A stretch of 64,000 nucleotides of DNA, from positions 2,121,015-2,185,014 of the forward strand of contig WBMV01004981.1 of the NCBI GenBank assembly GCA_013396655.1, in the 5' to 3' direction. Position numbers and translations under genes: made by a program. This document shows, piece after piece, positions 48,740 through 62,109 of the stretch. Under the pieces are notes generated by a model. The model worked only from the letters and a program-made list of their open reading frames with translations. It did no database searches and had not been told where the DNA came from. This DNA comes from Campylorhamphus procurvoides (lineage: Eukaryota; Chordata; Aves; Passeriformes; Dendrocolaptidae). Position 1 is the stretch's first letter, and every line of letters begins with the position of its first letter.

Positions 48740-51700
48740 TCTCAATACCCATTTAAAAGCCAAATTTCCATCCTGGTTCTAAAACTCATGATGTCTGAGC
48801 TTACCGTGTATGGGCAAAGTTGCTATCACTTACCAAGTTGTAAGCTCAGTCACCCCATTACTGTATTTTTCAGTGGAATCCCTCATTGTTTTTGGTTCTT
48901 TTTGAATGCAGAAGGAGCTAAGTAACTCCACACCTACCATTCACATGCCAAACAGCATCATACTGTCCCTTGCCAAGTGACATCTATGAGCCGGTCTTGG
49001 CAAAAGCTCTGACACAAAAGAAGTTTGAAAAATTAATTGGACCATCATTTATTTAGAATGATATGGCAATAAACCAGTGACTCAATGGATTACCGAGCGG
49101 CCTCACTTATGAAGCTGGAGAACTTAGCACAACAATGAAACAGGACAAGGAGCAGTCTACTTTTTAAATGTCAAAGAGAGAGACATTTTTTAAACATCAG
49201 CATTTTGTAAAAGAAATTATGCAACCAAGTAATTTTTTCAGTAATGCATTGCATGTTATCTGGGGAAAATGTCTGCCAGCTAGCCATCAAAGACTATGAC
49301 TGGTTGTCCTACTGCTCACCAATTACTGTAAGGAAGGAGACATCTATTTAATGCAGGCAGCACTCAGTGATGACTCCCTGTTATTGAGTTGCATTTGGAG
49401 TAACCTCACTGACTTCAAGAATTGTGATGGTGGTTGTGGCAGGGAGTTGCAGGCAAAAGTGAATATAACTGTGTAGAACTCAGCTGGAACACAGCTGCAG
49501 AGACAAACTCATTCCATGGCTCACAGGCAGCTGTCTTAGGAGGGGATAAATCATCTCTGGAGGTACCCACCTTTCTCTGTTGACTGCAGATGAACTGAAA
49601 TGTCTGAGACCAGATATTTAACATTGCCTGGCAGCAGGTGAAATAGGTCTTACCCTAGAAATCCTATGAAAGGAAGTAGGTATCAACAGAAGTCAAAAGG
49701 CAGTATGGTAAACCAAAGATACTTTGAATGTGTCTACACTAACAATTTTCATCCTATAATATAGTTTAGAAATGGAGGAGGGGGACTTGTAAGAGATAGC
49801 TGCAAAGAAAATCTGTCTGAATGCCTGTAAGCTAGGTGTTTTCTCTCCCTGGTGCTAAATTCCCTAGATGAAGGTTTTTATAATTAATTTATAATAATTT
49901 ATAATTAAAATAAATTGTCAAAAGAGTAAGGAAGACCAGACAGAGCTGTTCTTAAGCCATGGAGATCTGTGCTATTCCACAGTGCACTGGCAGAGTGCAC
50001 TTCCAAGGTTTCCAGAGCACAGGCACTTAAGCCAAAAACTATTTACAGACATCAGTTATTTCAGTGGTTTACAGCAAAACATAAGCATGGTAATTCTGAG
50101 CTCATGACAGGGAAGAGTGAGAAGAACTTTAACCAAGAGATTCTACAGATGTCAGAAGGAATCTCACAAAAATCAGTATTTCAGTTTACTGCCAGTTCAA
50201 AAAAGAATTTCAAGAGTTCAGTATTGCCTTACCGTCTTCAAAGACCAGAAGAAATACAAAAAAAAAAAAAAACCACAAAAAACCCAAAGATTTTTATGGA
50301 ATTATTGGGTTGAAAGAATCTCCAAAGCTTTGACTGCCTGGAAAAAAAAATCTCTGGTTATTGAAAAAGAAGAGTTCAAACATCAGATATAAACTTGTTC
50401 CTAAGAATTGCTACTGTGTCCCACATGATAGTAAAAGCAATTTGGACTTATTTCTGTATTGTAAAGATAAAAAACATCTTTTATCTGAAAAATTACACTG
50501 AGGGACTCTATCTTCCTTGAAGCACTCTGGTTTGCCCTCCTCTGGTTTATGCTTGCACAGTGGTGCTGCTTGATGAGTCAGTGAAGAAGCATCTCACTGG
50601 GGTTACCCAGCCTTTCACCTCCGCATTTCATCCTGGGTTCTTGCAGGTGTTTGGACAGAAGCAAAGCTCCCATAACCTTTGCTTCTCTGTTCCTGTCAGT
50701 GGTGGTGTCTCCTCACAGACTTTTGAGGCCTGAAGTAGTCAGGTTTCAACGTCAAAGGAAGGCAAAACATCTCCAGAACTGAAACAATATTGCAATAATT
50801 ATTTGTATACTCGTATTTGCATCATTTATTTGCACTTGTACTGAATAAACCCCTGTCAGAGAAAATAACACTGTGATTACTTTAATTCCAAGCATGTATA
50901 GTCCACCTATCATCCAGATAATTTAGTGTGCTAACAACTGTCTCACTGAGTAATGAATTAGATAATAACTTTTTTAATGTCCACAAATAATTGAAGTCCT
51001 GGTTCAGCAAGGCAGTTAAAGCCTGTCCTTGTTCAGCAAAGTGCACAGACCTGCCTTTGACTTTGTGTGTGTAATCGTGGTGACAAGATAGTCAACTGGT
51101 CCCTAATACCAGCTCAGTGAACAGTTATTTTTGTCTTCAAGTAACTGTGAAGTTGTGAGTATAAACTGGTGGGCTGAATTTAAAATAATGTTTTCTGTGT
51201 AGCCTAGAGGTATTTTTTTAAAAGGATATTAATGTTACTTGTTGACTGACTGACAATACATATTTCATCCACATATCCTCTGGATTAAAAAAAGGAAAAG
51301 TTTATATTATTTGTGGATACATCAAATATTCCGTTCGTATTAGGCATTTTTTTTCCCTGTCAACTATATGGGGACAGTTCTTGTGCTCAAGAATTTATTT
51401 CTTGGTAAGAAATATGTGGACAAAAACAAGTCATGCCATATGAACATCTTTCTTTTATTTGCCCACTACCTGTGTCTTAATTATTCTGAGCATCTGCCAC
51501 TAAGTGATGACTCCAAAAACACATTACTGCCTTATTAATGTCAACCATTTCCTTATTAACATTTGTACTGCCTGAAAGATGCAATGAAAAATAAGAGACA
51601 GCCATTTTCAAATAAAAAGTGAGATAAAGTAATGGTATTTTCACACTAATAACGGTTTCATCATCCTGGGCCACGCACACTTGCAATCAGTATACACAGC

Positions 51701-53795
51701 AAAGCTGTAAGGTAGATGTATTACTAAATCTTTAAGATGCTGGTGTTTTAAAATATTCTTGTTCCAGTTCAGAATTCCAGATGGAATAGAAAAGGGGTGG
51801 CCTGATTTACAAAGCTGTTGGTATTTAATGAAATCATCTGAGGCCCCAAGCAGTGAGTACCAAGTCAGGGAATCTGATACTCAAAACCTTGCTTGATTCC
51901 ATCATTGGAAACCATAGTAGGAGACTCCAGTTTTGTTTTTATGCATGAAGAGCACAACTGCCTGCTTTGGGGGATCTGAGAAGGCCCACAGTGCCTCTTG
52001 GGGAGCACCAGTGGGGAATGCCTTGCTTCAGGAGCCATGCAGCATCCATAGCACCTGCAGATGTAAGCAAGCGCCACACCAAACAGCAGTCATGGGTGCT
52101 CATGTCAAAAGCTGGTGGTGGTGTTTAGGAAGTGAGAGACGTTTCTTCCTTTTCTTCCACTGCCTAACAGACTCAAGCTTGCCTCTCCCACTGCTCCAAC
52201 ATTGCAGCTCTGTGCTTCCTGTCTCTTCAAGGGAGGAATTTGTCCCCAGTCTTTGGTGCTGTTTCCTTTTGATCCCAGAGAAATCAACATTCGGTGGGCA
52301 AAAATGCAAGGATCTGACAGGGGTTGTAGGAAAAAAGAAAGCAAAAAGAAATTAAGTACAATGTAGTGCAAGGATGACTGTGATAGTAAAAGCAATGTGA
52401 AGATGCAACATTCTGTGCCTGAGCAGTCTGTGGTCTGTGCAACATGTTGTAAATAAAACACTGAACTACAGGCTTTCAGATGATAAAAAGAAATATTGCA
52501 TAGGCATCTCACTGAGTACCGCCTGTTCTGTGCACTGAACAAAACAGGAGTCCTGTGGAAAAATAAATTTTATTGCAAGTCAATAAGGTATCCTAATGAC
52601 AAAATAAAGCTGCACAAATAATATTCTTTCTGACATTTTCCAACTCTGAGGACAATATTCCACCTTGTAATGGAGGCTTTTATATGTTCCTTTTCTCATG
52701 GAATTGACATGCTATTGTTATGAAATAGTTGTACTCATTTAAATTTTATGTGTGATATTCAATATTTAAGGAATTTCATATTTCAGTTCTGTCATTTATT
52801 CTCATTCATACAGTTTTAGTATGCTGGAGTGAGGAAATGTATATTACATGGAAAGAATTACAGAGGTTAGATAAGTTACGACATACACAAAAAAAGAACT
52901 CAGGGCAGCAAAACTAAGCAGATCATCCTGGTGTGTTTGCACACTCATAAATCCAGAGTAACTCCTGTACAGTTATAACAGGTTAGTACCGTGGCCATAG
53001 TTTGACAATACAGTTGAGCTGGCTTTAGGTATCCCACTACTTGTTCAAAAGCAGGGTTGAACAGTGATGCAAATTGCTCCTCTGATATAAAACTCACTGT
53101 GCCAATTGAAGTTATTCAGAAGTCGTCAGTAAATTGTTTTTGTACCAGACTAGGCGTTTTTGCTCTGCATCACCCTGTGCCCATCAGATATCACACGTGA
53201 ACACTTAAAAGCAGAGAAGGCTGATATGTACTTTAGTTAATTCATGTGGCCTGGGTTTGTCATGGGACATATTTGCATTGCCAGGCCACCTAGCCACATG
53301 CAGACGTGGTACTTAACAGCAGTGGAGTTGTCAGGAGGGGCTGAGCCATTTTTCAGCCTTCCTGAAGATCTCAGCTGCCCTTCTGTGCTGTGGCCTCAAT
53401 GGGATGCTCCTCTCCTCTGTGTTGAACATCGGTGCTCAGTTCCTGCATTCAGTCTGTTTCCATGGTTCATTTCTCTTTCAAAGCTGACATGCTGTTTGAT
53501 GTTGCCTCCTACCAACCCCTGGTAATACTACATTTTCTGATAGTCTCTTTGTAAATGAATGGAAAGCGTTCATTTTTACAAACAGTAAAGAACTCCCATT
53601 TGTAACACCCACATCCATTTTTAAGAAAACAGGTTTCTTATTGAAGATGAGAGAACATTTTTTGAAACAAGCATGACATCCACAATCTTTCTTATGCATA
53701 TGACTAAAATGGCACCTTTTTTTTTTTTTGCTTTGACTCAACTAATGAATATGTGAGATATTTCTCTCATCAATGTTAGAAAAAAAAAGTATGAT
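48740..53795. other. Non-coding stretch, no gene seen
   Basis: No exon, RNA or repeat family was recognised. An A/T-only patch lies at 49877-49915 and an A run at 50258-50273. Overlapping frames on opposite strands at 51933-52355 and 52105-52542 carry no recognisable domain. Confidence 0.55.
50258..50273 (+). repeat. Poly(A) run
   Basis: About 16 A residues (one interrupting base may extend it). No retrocopy was recognised upstream of it. Confidence 0.7.
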
Positions 53796-53799
53796 TATG

Positions 53800-54095
53800 T
53801 GGGGAGCTTGGAGGAACACAGGGATGGCTAAGCCAAGTCAGACCAAAGGTCCGTTTAACCTACTGCCTTGTTTCCAACAATGGAGAGTCCAAGGAGGACA
53901 AGAACAAGGCAAGAAAGTAATGACAATTCCCTGAATATTTCCCTGGTTGAAAAATTCAAGGCTTGAGAATTTCTTGCCCATTGGAGATGTCTCTGTATTT
54001 AATAGTTCTGGATGGGTTTATCTTCCAGGAACTAGTCATGTAGCTTCTTGAACTCCTTTTTAATAGGACATTTTTCATTCAGCTGTTTTTACAGA
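53800..54095 (+). mobile_element. Ancient amniote CR1/L3-type LINE fragment
   Basis: AAGCCAAGTCAGACCAAAGG (53831) and CCGTTTAACCTACTGCC followed by TGTTTCCAACAATGG match the 'gggtcagaccaaaggtccatctagcccag' segment widespread in turtles and crocodilians. GGATGGGTTTATCTTCCAGG and GTAGCTTCTTGAACTCCTTT (about 54041) match its later 'gacctatcctccatgaatttatctagttc' segment. The homology is clear in these two blocks and poor between them. Confidence 0.62.
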
Positions 54096-54099
54096 ACAT

Positions 54100-54825
54100 G
54101 ATTCTTCTAAAGCCTTTTTAGGAAGCCAAAACTAAATCCAGGCTCTAGATTTAACAGAACAAAGTCCAGTTGCAATACTGTAAGATTATAACAGCTGTAG
54201 GATGTTAGAATTGAAAGTTACACCAAGGTTTTCAAAATAATTTCTGGCTCTCAGATTTGTTAAGAAAGCCTGAACCAACAGTAATGCATAGGGACATAAA
54301 CTGAGCCCTTGGAGAGCCTGTGTATCTGGATCGCAAAAATGAGGCAGATCCAGTTTCAGTGAAGTAAAATTAAAAAATCCCAATTAAACAAAAATCCATA
54401 TCCCAGTACCTTGTAGAGGGAGAGGCACAAATGAGGGCAGTGCTGTGAAAATGGGCTGTGGGGAAGCAGCCACATACTTAAACCAAAATATCTTTGGTTG
54501 TTTAGTACCAAGCCCCCCATGCTCCAACCCTCAGCCAGCCCTCCTGGGTCAGACATGCAGCCCCTGCACCCACCCCAGCAAGTGGCAGAGCAGCTCTGTC
54601 ACTGACAAGGACTCAGAGTGGCACCATCCCTCTCCTACTCCATTTTCCTCTGCAGCCAGCTCAGCGTGCAGAGAAACTTGATGCAGGAGCAAATGGGCTT
54701 AAACTTAGCTAGGAGAAAGCTGGTTTTCTTCTGTGTCAGTCCAACAGCAGATGGAAACGCTCTGTTTCCTCTGCAGCTCCTCCAGGCATAAAGTTATGCC
54801 ACATTATTTGTGTGAGGGCACAAAT
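54100..54825. other. Non-coding stretch, nothing recognised
   Basis: No gene or repeat family was recognised. A C-rich patch at 54510-54600 has no family signature. Confidence 0.45.
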
Positions 54826-54901
54826 AATGAGAGGAAAAATAAAGAAAAGAAATAGAGGGAAAAAAGAATGAGAGAAGATAGGAAGAAAAGAAACAGAAAA
54901 A
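54826..54901 (+). repeat. Polypurine tract
   Basis: Almost uninterrupted A/G with AAAGAAA and AGGAAGA units. Confidence 0.75.
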
Positions 54902-56092
54902 TGCACACATAGAAACACTGCAATATTTGTACCTCTGGTGATTCCCAACATTGTCTTCCCAGTTTGAGTGTTGAGATTGTGCTCAGAATTTAGGAATTTT
55001 TTTCTGCAGATCCTTTGCTCCGAGGCATTAAAATCGGGTGTGTTTTTTTAATTCAAGTTTCAATCTCTGTTATGTGTGTTTGTAGACTGTTGGTTTGTTC
55101 TATATATTCACTTTGGTGTAGTTTTCACAAAAAATGCAGGTGTGCTTAGGAATTGCGTGAAAGAATTACATTTAAGGCTGAAAAACTCTTTCGAGAAACC
55201 TGTGTATTCTTCTCTCATTGCCTTGTTTGTTATTGTTTGCCCAGCATTTGCCATAAATATTTCTTCCTGACCTGTTGAGGAAAAAAGCAATTCAATCAGG
55301 ACAAAGTTATAATTGTCTTTACAAAGTTAAGGAGAATGGGAGCCTGTACTGACCCTTCCTACCAGCCCCTGTCTTTCTGGTGAGGCAGGATGGCATGTGT
55401 GCCATGGAATGCTTTGGTCTGGGAAGGGATGCTAGATAGGACAAATTGGATTTCTGGCCTCTGAGTAAAAATACCTCTCTAAGAGCTTTGGGGAGGTGGT
55501 GTAGCTTGGTGGCCACTCACCTGTGTGCCCTGCTTTTGGACACTAGTATGCTGGATGAGGAAGGCTACCCTTGCCTGCTTACCCCACTCACTGTGGTGGC
55601 CCTGCCACTCTGCCAAATGTTTTCCATTGGTGCTCAGGGAATACTAATGTGACCCCTCAGCTAGTCCCCTGCCACACCTCTGAGGATCCCTGCTGCTTTT
55701 CCGAGTGCAATTTTTCAGTGATATGTCCCTGCATGTATTAATCATTGTTCGTAGTAGTAAAAGCAGTGTTACTGGAAAACAACATGGAAAAATGTAGGAA
55801 GTGAGTTATTTTTAGAGCATGCTTAATGCTGGTGTATTAAGGCCACGGAGCAAATTAGAGTGTCACAAATACAGGTCTGTGTGCATGCAAACCTCCTTTT
55901 CATTCAGGCAGGGCTGTAGTTTTAGTCTGAGCATATAGCAGATGCTATCTCAAGCTGAAGAGCAGGGGTACATGTGCTAAACAGCACTAGGTGAGACTGT
56001 GGGCATGGATAGTTTTGTCATATATGAAAAATGATACAATTATGAACAAAAATTTTGCTTTAGAAAAAGCCCATTGAAAAGGAACTTTTCAA

Positions 56093-56116
56093 AGAAAACA
56101 AACAAACAAACAAAAA
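56093..56116 (+). repeat. (AAAC)n microsatellite
   Basis: Several AAAC units followed by an A run and CCCCACCC. Confidence 0.8.
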
Positions 56117-58465
56117 ACCCCACCCAAACCCAAAACCAGATCAGTTTGCACCCTTTTCTCTTTTTCGATTAATTTTACTAGGCCAGTAGCATATCTTCAA
56201 TGGCTCAGGGCACCCTGATGGGATTTCTTTTGTAAATTCTGAGCTTTTAGCTTATGTTAAATTATGTAATATTCAGTATGTGTATCACAAATAAGATTGA
56301 TGTGGACTAAATAATCTCTGTTAGATAAAAGACAGAAACACAGAAATAATTAAAACTGTAGAAAAAATATTCATGATATTATGATCTTTTAACTTGAATT
56401 TTGCTTTCCTGTTTGCATCCCTGCTATATTTGTATTGACAGTAGTAATCTGTATGAGACAGGAAGCAATTTATAGAGTCTATGAACAAATCCTAATGAGT
56501 GTTCTGTATTCAAATCTTTGTGTTACTCAGGATGCACATCAGCAAGTTTTCTCCTTCTTAATGCAGAAATATTTTTCATAACTCTGTCATCATCCCACAT
56601 CCTTTAGAGCAAGATAAGTTTGTGACCTGAAGAGTACTCTGACTCTTCAAAGGAAAGGGAAGGAATCCTTCACTTGCAAAGACAAACATTCTTACCATTA
56701 GATATTCCTAGACCTTAATCTCAGTTTCAGATAGGTTTTGTCTGTGCTACCTCAATTCACATTCAGCATCTGTACAGATGTTCACTAATTTCCGTGAGAG
56801 ATACATTTGAAAGTAAAGTCCTGCATGTGGTTCCCCAGGCCTTTTGTTTAGAAAGATACTAGGTCATGTTGAGTCTCAATGTCAAATATCTCTGTGGGGA
56901 AAGACTAGAAAGCCTAACCTATTTATTTTCATATATGATGGCAACAGTCTGCTGCACTAATGTATGAGGAGAAGGTTATTTTACAATAATAAAATTGCAA
57001 ACATGATAACCTGCAGTTAAAAAAAAAAGGGAGAGAGAGCAAAACAAAAGAAGAAAAAAAAAGACATTCCTCCTTGTTTTTACTGACAAGAAGGAAGAAG
57101 GAAGGGAACATCAGCTCAGATAATGTATCTGGATTTTAATAAAGGCTGGATGGCTTCGTGGCCCCTAAAAACATTTATATATAAATGAGTTGAGATAATA
57201 AGGCTAATCAAATGTCATGCTTCAAGTAGTCAGTTCATGGCCTGAAGGGACTGGGAGGTGCTTTTTCGCCCCTGTACAGATGTGCTTCATTGATTAGGAT
57301 TTGCCTGTTTCAGAGGAGAGTTGCAGAGCCACAGGCATCCATGATGACTTGCTGCAGCCAGTATTCTTCTGGGGTTCTATCAGCATCTTGGCTATTTTAT
57401 TTTACGTGAATGCCCGAGTTTTGCAGCAGCCTGGACTCTGACGTAGACATGAGTTAAACATGACCGTATCATACAGCACTACTGCTGAGTGATCATGGAA
57501 ACTTTGCTTAAAGTTTGAGCTGCAGATCAAGGTGCAGAGATTTATTTGAATGACATAGCAGATGGGTGGTTTTGTGCTGTATCCACAGGGCTGGATGCAG
57601 ATAGTTTTCCTGAAAGGTAAAGAATCCCTCATAAAAGTTGTTTAGAATCCTATCCTTCTTTATTTCATCTTATTAACTTCTTTCTCAGAGCATAGCATCC
57701 ACAACTGATAGTGGTTCAGTGCAGTCCACAGCTTGGCATGTGTGTCTGATTAATTAAGATTTGACATCAGAAGAAGGAGATGGTCCAATTTCTGCTAGGT
57801 GTTCCAAGGTCAAAGGCATGGTAAATAACAACAAACATCACAGAGCTACAATCGAGTTAAGAAGATGAGGACTTATAACACTGTCTCTGTAAGACATTCA
57901 GAATATTAAAGCAAATAACAAGGTATCCCAAACAAGATTTGTTTTTCATATCTGCAGGGAGTTGAGAGGACAGTGCAAATAACTTTAATGCCATTTGTAC
58001 CTTAACTCTGGTGCCTACGGGATGCATTCATAGAGAGCCGAAATCACTCATAGTCGCTTAGCCTACAGATTACAAGATAACATAGAACCAGACTGCAGCT
58101 TGGAGGCTGCTCTGCCACAGCAGCATGAGCTGACTCTGTGTGTGCGGGTGTCTCTGTGTCTGTGCCTGTGTGTGTGTAAAAGGTCTCATTTTGGATGGTT
58201 ATTGCAACTAGTGAACTTGGAAAAGCTTTATGAAAGTCCTTTGTGTGCCAAATATACAGTGGAAATTGTACATAAAAACTGATTCCCTTTTAAATTACAG
58301 TTTTTGTTGTATGAAATTCTATCATAAAGTCAATTCTAGTTGATAAAAGCTTTTTTCCTAAGATATCATAATATGTGTAGACAAAAGCTTTACGACGTCA
58401 AGTTTTGGAAAGCAAGATTTTGCTAAGATTTGTGGAAGATTGGAGGGCCCCCTTGTGGAGATTTT

Positions 58466-58518
58466 ATGTATGTGTATGTATAGATACATATATAACGTTT
58501 ATATACATATATACATAG
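58466..58518 (+). repeat. TATG/TATA-rich simple repeat
   Basis: Alternating TATG, TATA and ACATATA units that also form imperfect palindromes (GTATAGATACATA and ATATACATATATAC). Confidence 0.75.
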
Positions 58519-61259
58519 TCTAAAGTGAAGTAAAAAAATACCTGTTAGGTCAATGGAGGCGGAAGATGGCAATTTTGCTTATAGCTTTGAGTTGTATTAT
58601 TCATATGAAGCATTTCTGGGTTTGCTTAGCTGCTATCGAGCATTTTAGTAAAACACAAAGTGCAGTGTAAAATGGAAAGTCAGCAGTCTGTTCTGTGAGT
58701 GTTCAATTGAAATACCTGTCTTCTGCTTGCTTGATATTTTACAGGAAAAAACACACAGTTACATCACAAGAGGAGAAATTTTAGGAGAAAAAGAAATAGC
58801 ATTTTTTTCTTACAGCTGGGAAATTTCCTTAGGTTTTGTGAACTGTTTCAATGTATGAATGGGAAAGACTACTTTTACAATGCTTTCATTTGTAGAGTCA
58901 CCTGAAATTCTTTTATATCCATATTGTCATATTGTTTGCCTTATGGGAAGCAAATCTCAGAAGTTATGACTAAATCTAGTTTTTTTAAAAACTCAGCATG
59001 TAGGACAAGAAAATGACTGTGATGCCTGGATTTTGTGATGATCATTTATAATTTATGGTCATTATGCTTGATGTCAGAATTAATAAAGATTTGAGGCAAA
59101 GCTTGGAGAGAATAAATTGATGTACTTTCAAAGAGATTTCAATTACTGGGCCTTTTTTATTGTTAATTACTTTATTAATTGAGCAACATTACTGTACTGA
59201 TTCAAAATGCATTGCAGTGAAAAATCCCACTGAACTTTTATCTGAGCATCCCAGACTTGGAAAACAGTGCCTGTATTAGTTGGAAATCAGAGAAAGCTCA
59301 GTTAGGGAGGGAATCTGGTTACATGCCACTTGTGGCACAAACTGGTTTCCAGTGAAGGCAGCTATAGAGGAACACTGGTGATGCTGGTGCTGCATTTCTT
59401 ACCTAGCCAGAGAATAAAATGGGATAGCAACAGCTCCTTCAAAAACCAGGAACAGGATGAAAATAAACATTCTATTTGAAATTAAAATAACTACTTTTGC
59501 TTTGTTTTAGACCTAACAAAATCTGACTGAAGAAATGTAAATGTCAGAAGATTTAAGGATCTGGACACATTTTATTTGTTTTTTCAAGGGCTCTTTGAAA
59601 CTGAATTTTACCAAGCAGGTGTATTCCTGCAGGCAGCCATGAGCCTTGTGATAACAGACCTCTCATAATTCTGCATGAAAGTATGTAGGGTTTTTTTTTC
59701 ATTATAACCGTTACAAAAGGCATTATGTTATCTAAGTTACGGAATAGGCAGGAGTTCTGTATCCCATGGGTCTTTTCGCACTGGAGCTGGGGAAATGCTC
59801 AGTCACACAGACAGCAACCTGCCCCATGGAGGGTCCTCCTGAAACAGGGATTTGCTCTAGCCTTGTTGGCAGCTGCTCAGAGACTGACACCTGATCATGA
59901 TGACGGTTTTGTGGTTTGTCCTGTGTGCATAAGGGATATTATGAATCCTGTTATACTGAGCTATTACCCATGGTTACAGGCGTCAGACTTGTGTTCAGGA
60001 GTGTCCCTTCCTAAATAGGTTTCTGTAGCCCTTTGACGCTGTATTGGCAAAACAAGCTTGAACTGCAGGTCCCCTCTGCAGCACTGTCTCCAGGTTTGCT
60101 CTTCTCTCGTCCCTTGCCTGTCATCACCTTTCTTTTCTCTGACCAGCCCTTGTTGCTTCTGCCATTTCATGCTGTGGGTCATCCCCATGGCTCATTTCCC
60201 CTGTACTTGTAACATTGCTCTCAGAAAGACAAGTTCAGTACTTCCTCCCCACGCTGGGACTAGAGGCAGCTCTGGGAGGAGGTGGGTAGTACAGTAGTGC
60301 AAATACACCCTTATTTCATTTTTCCTTCTGTGCAGTGGCATGGCAAAGGCAGAGACAAAAGAAACAACATTTTTGAGTACAGATGTCACATGTACCCTGG
60401 ATTTACACCGTTCTTCTGAGACACAGCAATTATCTGTGTGCAATAGTGATGAGATAGAATGGGGGCGATGTGAGCAATGGATTCCTCCTTTGCCAGTCCC
60501 GGCTGCAAAGGATTTATTATTCTCCCTGGTACAAACGCCTTGCATATCTTTAAAGGATCTTGTAAGACACTGCGTATCTATTGCTTTTGAATAGTGTTTC
60601 CTCCTGTGTGTGCTCACACGCTGTTTCTTACAAGATACAAATTTTTTGTTATGCACGTATTTGATAGAAAAAAGAAATTCTTATTGTTTGAATTATCATT
60701 GCATTTTGTATTTATATTTCTTTCAGCACAGCTCTTGCTACTTCAGTCCTTTCAGTAATTGAAAGAATACTTAGAACAATTGAGCTTGATATAATTTAGG
60801 CAAAGAACAAAAAACTCTGGAGGGAACTTTGTTAGATTTGTGTCTCATCAAGAAATGATTTACAATTTGTATCAAGCTTTTTTGATGGAAAGAGACAGAT
60901 TTGTTTTTCCATCAAATCACCTCATCTGTAAATTTCTATTCCAGACTGCTTTACTCTGAAATAAATTGTAATTTCCCCATCTTAACCATCTTCTTGTGCT
61001 CTCACATGCAGCGAAACTGAGGCCACCATTCTCAACCTCTGGCCTGTGACATGTAAATATCCAGCATCTGCCTCTGCCAGGAAAAGTGAGATTCACCTTC
61101 AGTAAAGTATTTGGTAGACCAGCATCTGCAAAGTTGTTATACAAGGCAGAAAACATGAGGCTGAGCAAACAAATTTTCTGGTGAAAAAGAAGCTGCTAAA
61201 AAACCAGCATGTGCTGAAAGAGGAACTTTCTGGTTTAAAGGGAAGTTATCAGTGAATTT

Positions 61260-62105
61260 CCACAGGGCTGGTCTTAACTCTGATCCAATTTCATGTTTTC
61301 ATTAATGATGCTAGCACTAAAAGCTTAAGTAAGTATGTTAATGTCATTTGCTTAATGACCTTGAGGATTTCAGAAAAATAGGTGAAATGAAGCTTGGTAG
61401 TGCAAAATACGTGGTCATGCACTTGAAGCCAGCAGAAACAGATTTGCTCTGTCAACTGAGTGTTTATCAGCCAAAACAGGGAGAGTGGAAAGACATGTTC
61501 ATATTCATATAATCACAGAATGGTTTGGGTTCTAAAAGAGACTTAAAAGACTGTCTACTTCCAACCCTCCCACCATGGGCAGGGACAACTTCCAGTAAAC
61601 CATTTTAGCCTGCAAAACAGTGAGTATGAGTCTCTAGAATTATGTTGCCCCATAAAAAAACAAATGCAACCTGAGAGTGTATCAGAGAACACATTGCCAG
61701 TGGAGATAGAAAATTGTACAAGACACCTCTAAGACCTCACGTGAAATTAGCTCGGTTCTAGTCATGTATAATGAAGTTTGTAATCACACAAGTTGAAATG
61801 CCAGGAAAGGACTGCTTGGATGACCAAAAACCAGAACCAATCTCAGGAGCTTCTTACTTTTGTAAGCTCCCTATCAAAAGCTAGCATGAAAAGCTAAGAT
61901 GTTGGAAAACCCAGAGTGCATCTCTGAGTGGAACAATCTAAGCATGACCCAGGGGTTTTGGGTACTGCAGTGTGATCACTTCTGGCTTGTCTTACCAGAG
62001 GAGACAATAGCAACTAGTTCAGCTTTATAAAATGAGATTTGAGAGGTGTGATTGCTCTCTGATCTTCAATGTAGATGCTATTTCTCTTTCTCTGATGTTA
62101 CATTT
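61260..62105 (+). mobile_element. Ancient CR1/L3-type LINE, interrupted
   Basis: Sense-strand blocks of the old CR1 reverse-transcriptase 3' end and 3' UTR appear in the right order: TTCATTAATGATGCTAGC (61300), GGTCATGCACTTGAAGCC (61412), ACACCTCTAAGACCTCACGT (61725), GGTTCTAGTCATGTATAATG, AGGAAAGGACTGCTTGGATG (61803), and ATTTGAGAGGTGTGATTGCT (62037). It is very diverged, with no open frame. A younger minus-strand CR1 lies inside it at 61504-61605. Confidence 0.6.
61504..61605 (-). mobile_element. CR1 LINE 3' end, minus strand, nested in an older LINE
   Basis: Antisense terminus TTCATATAATCACAGAATGG then TTTGGGTTCTAAAAGAGACT, TCTACTTCCAACCCTCCC, ACCATGGGCAGGGACAACTT, and CCAGTAAACCATTTT. 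Only the last 100 bp of CR1 is present. Confidence 0.88.
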
Positions 62106-62109
62106 ATAA

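Larger units (their letters stand above)
54905..61255. other. Non-coding stretch, no gene seen
   Basis: No exon, RNA gene or clear transposon was recognised. It holds (CAAA)n-like sequence at 56093-56116, purine-rich runs at 57017-57055 and 57090-57110, a GT-rich patch at 58137-58176, and a TATG/TATA-rich patch at 58466-58518. A weaker CTCF-like match sits at 58445-58458 on the minus strand (CCACAAGGGGGCCC, 12 of 14). Frames at 59725-60018 and 60192-60656 have no recognisable domain. Confidence 0.55.

Noticed and set aside
51933..52542. Two overlapping frames of 140 and 145 codons on opposite strands
   Set aside because: Open frames on both strands of the same DNA with no family signature; a moderately GC-rich patch with few stops is enough to explain them.
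58445..58458. Third CTCF-like motif on the minus strand
   Set aside because: Two core mismatches (12 of 14), including the position after CCAC; too weak to list as a site on its own.
60192..60656. 154-codon minus-strand open frame
   Set aside because: No recognisable domain, no promoter or splice context, and an overlapping 84-codon frame on the opposite strand. Most likely chance.
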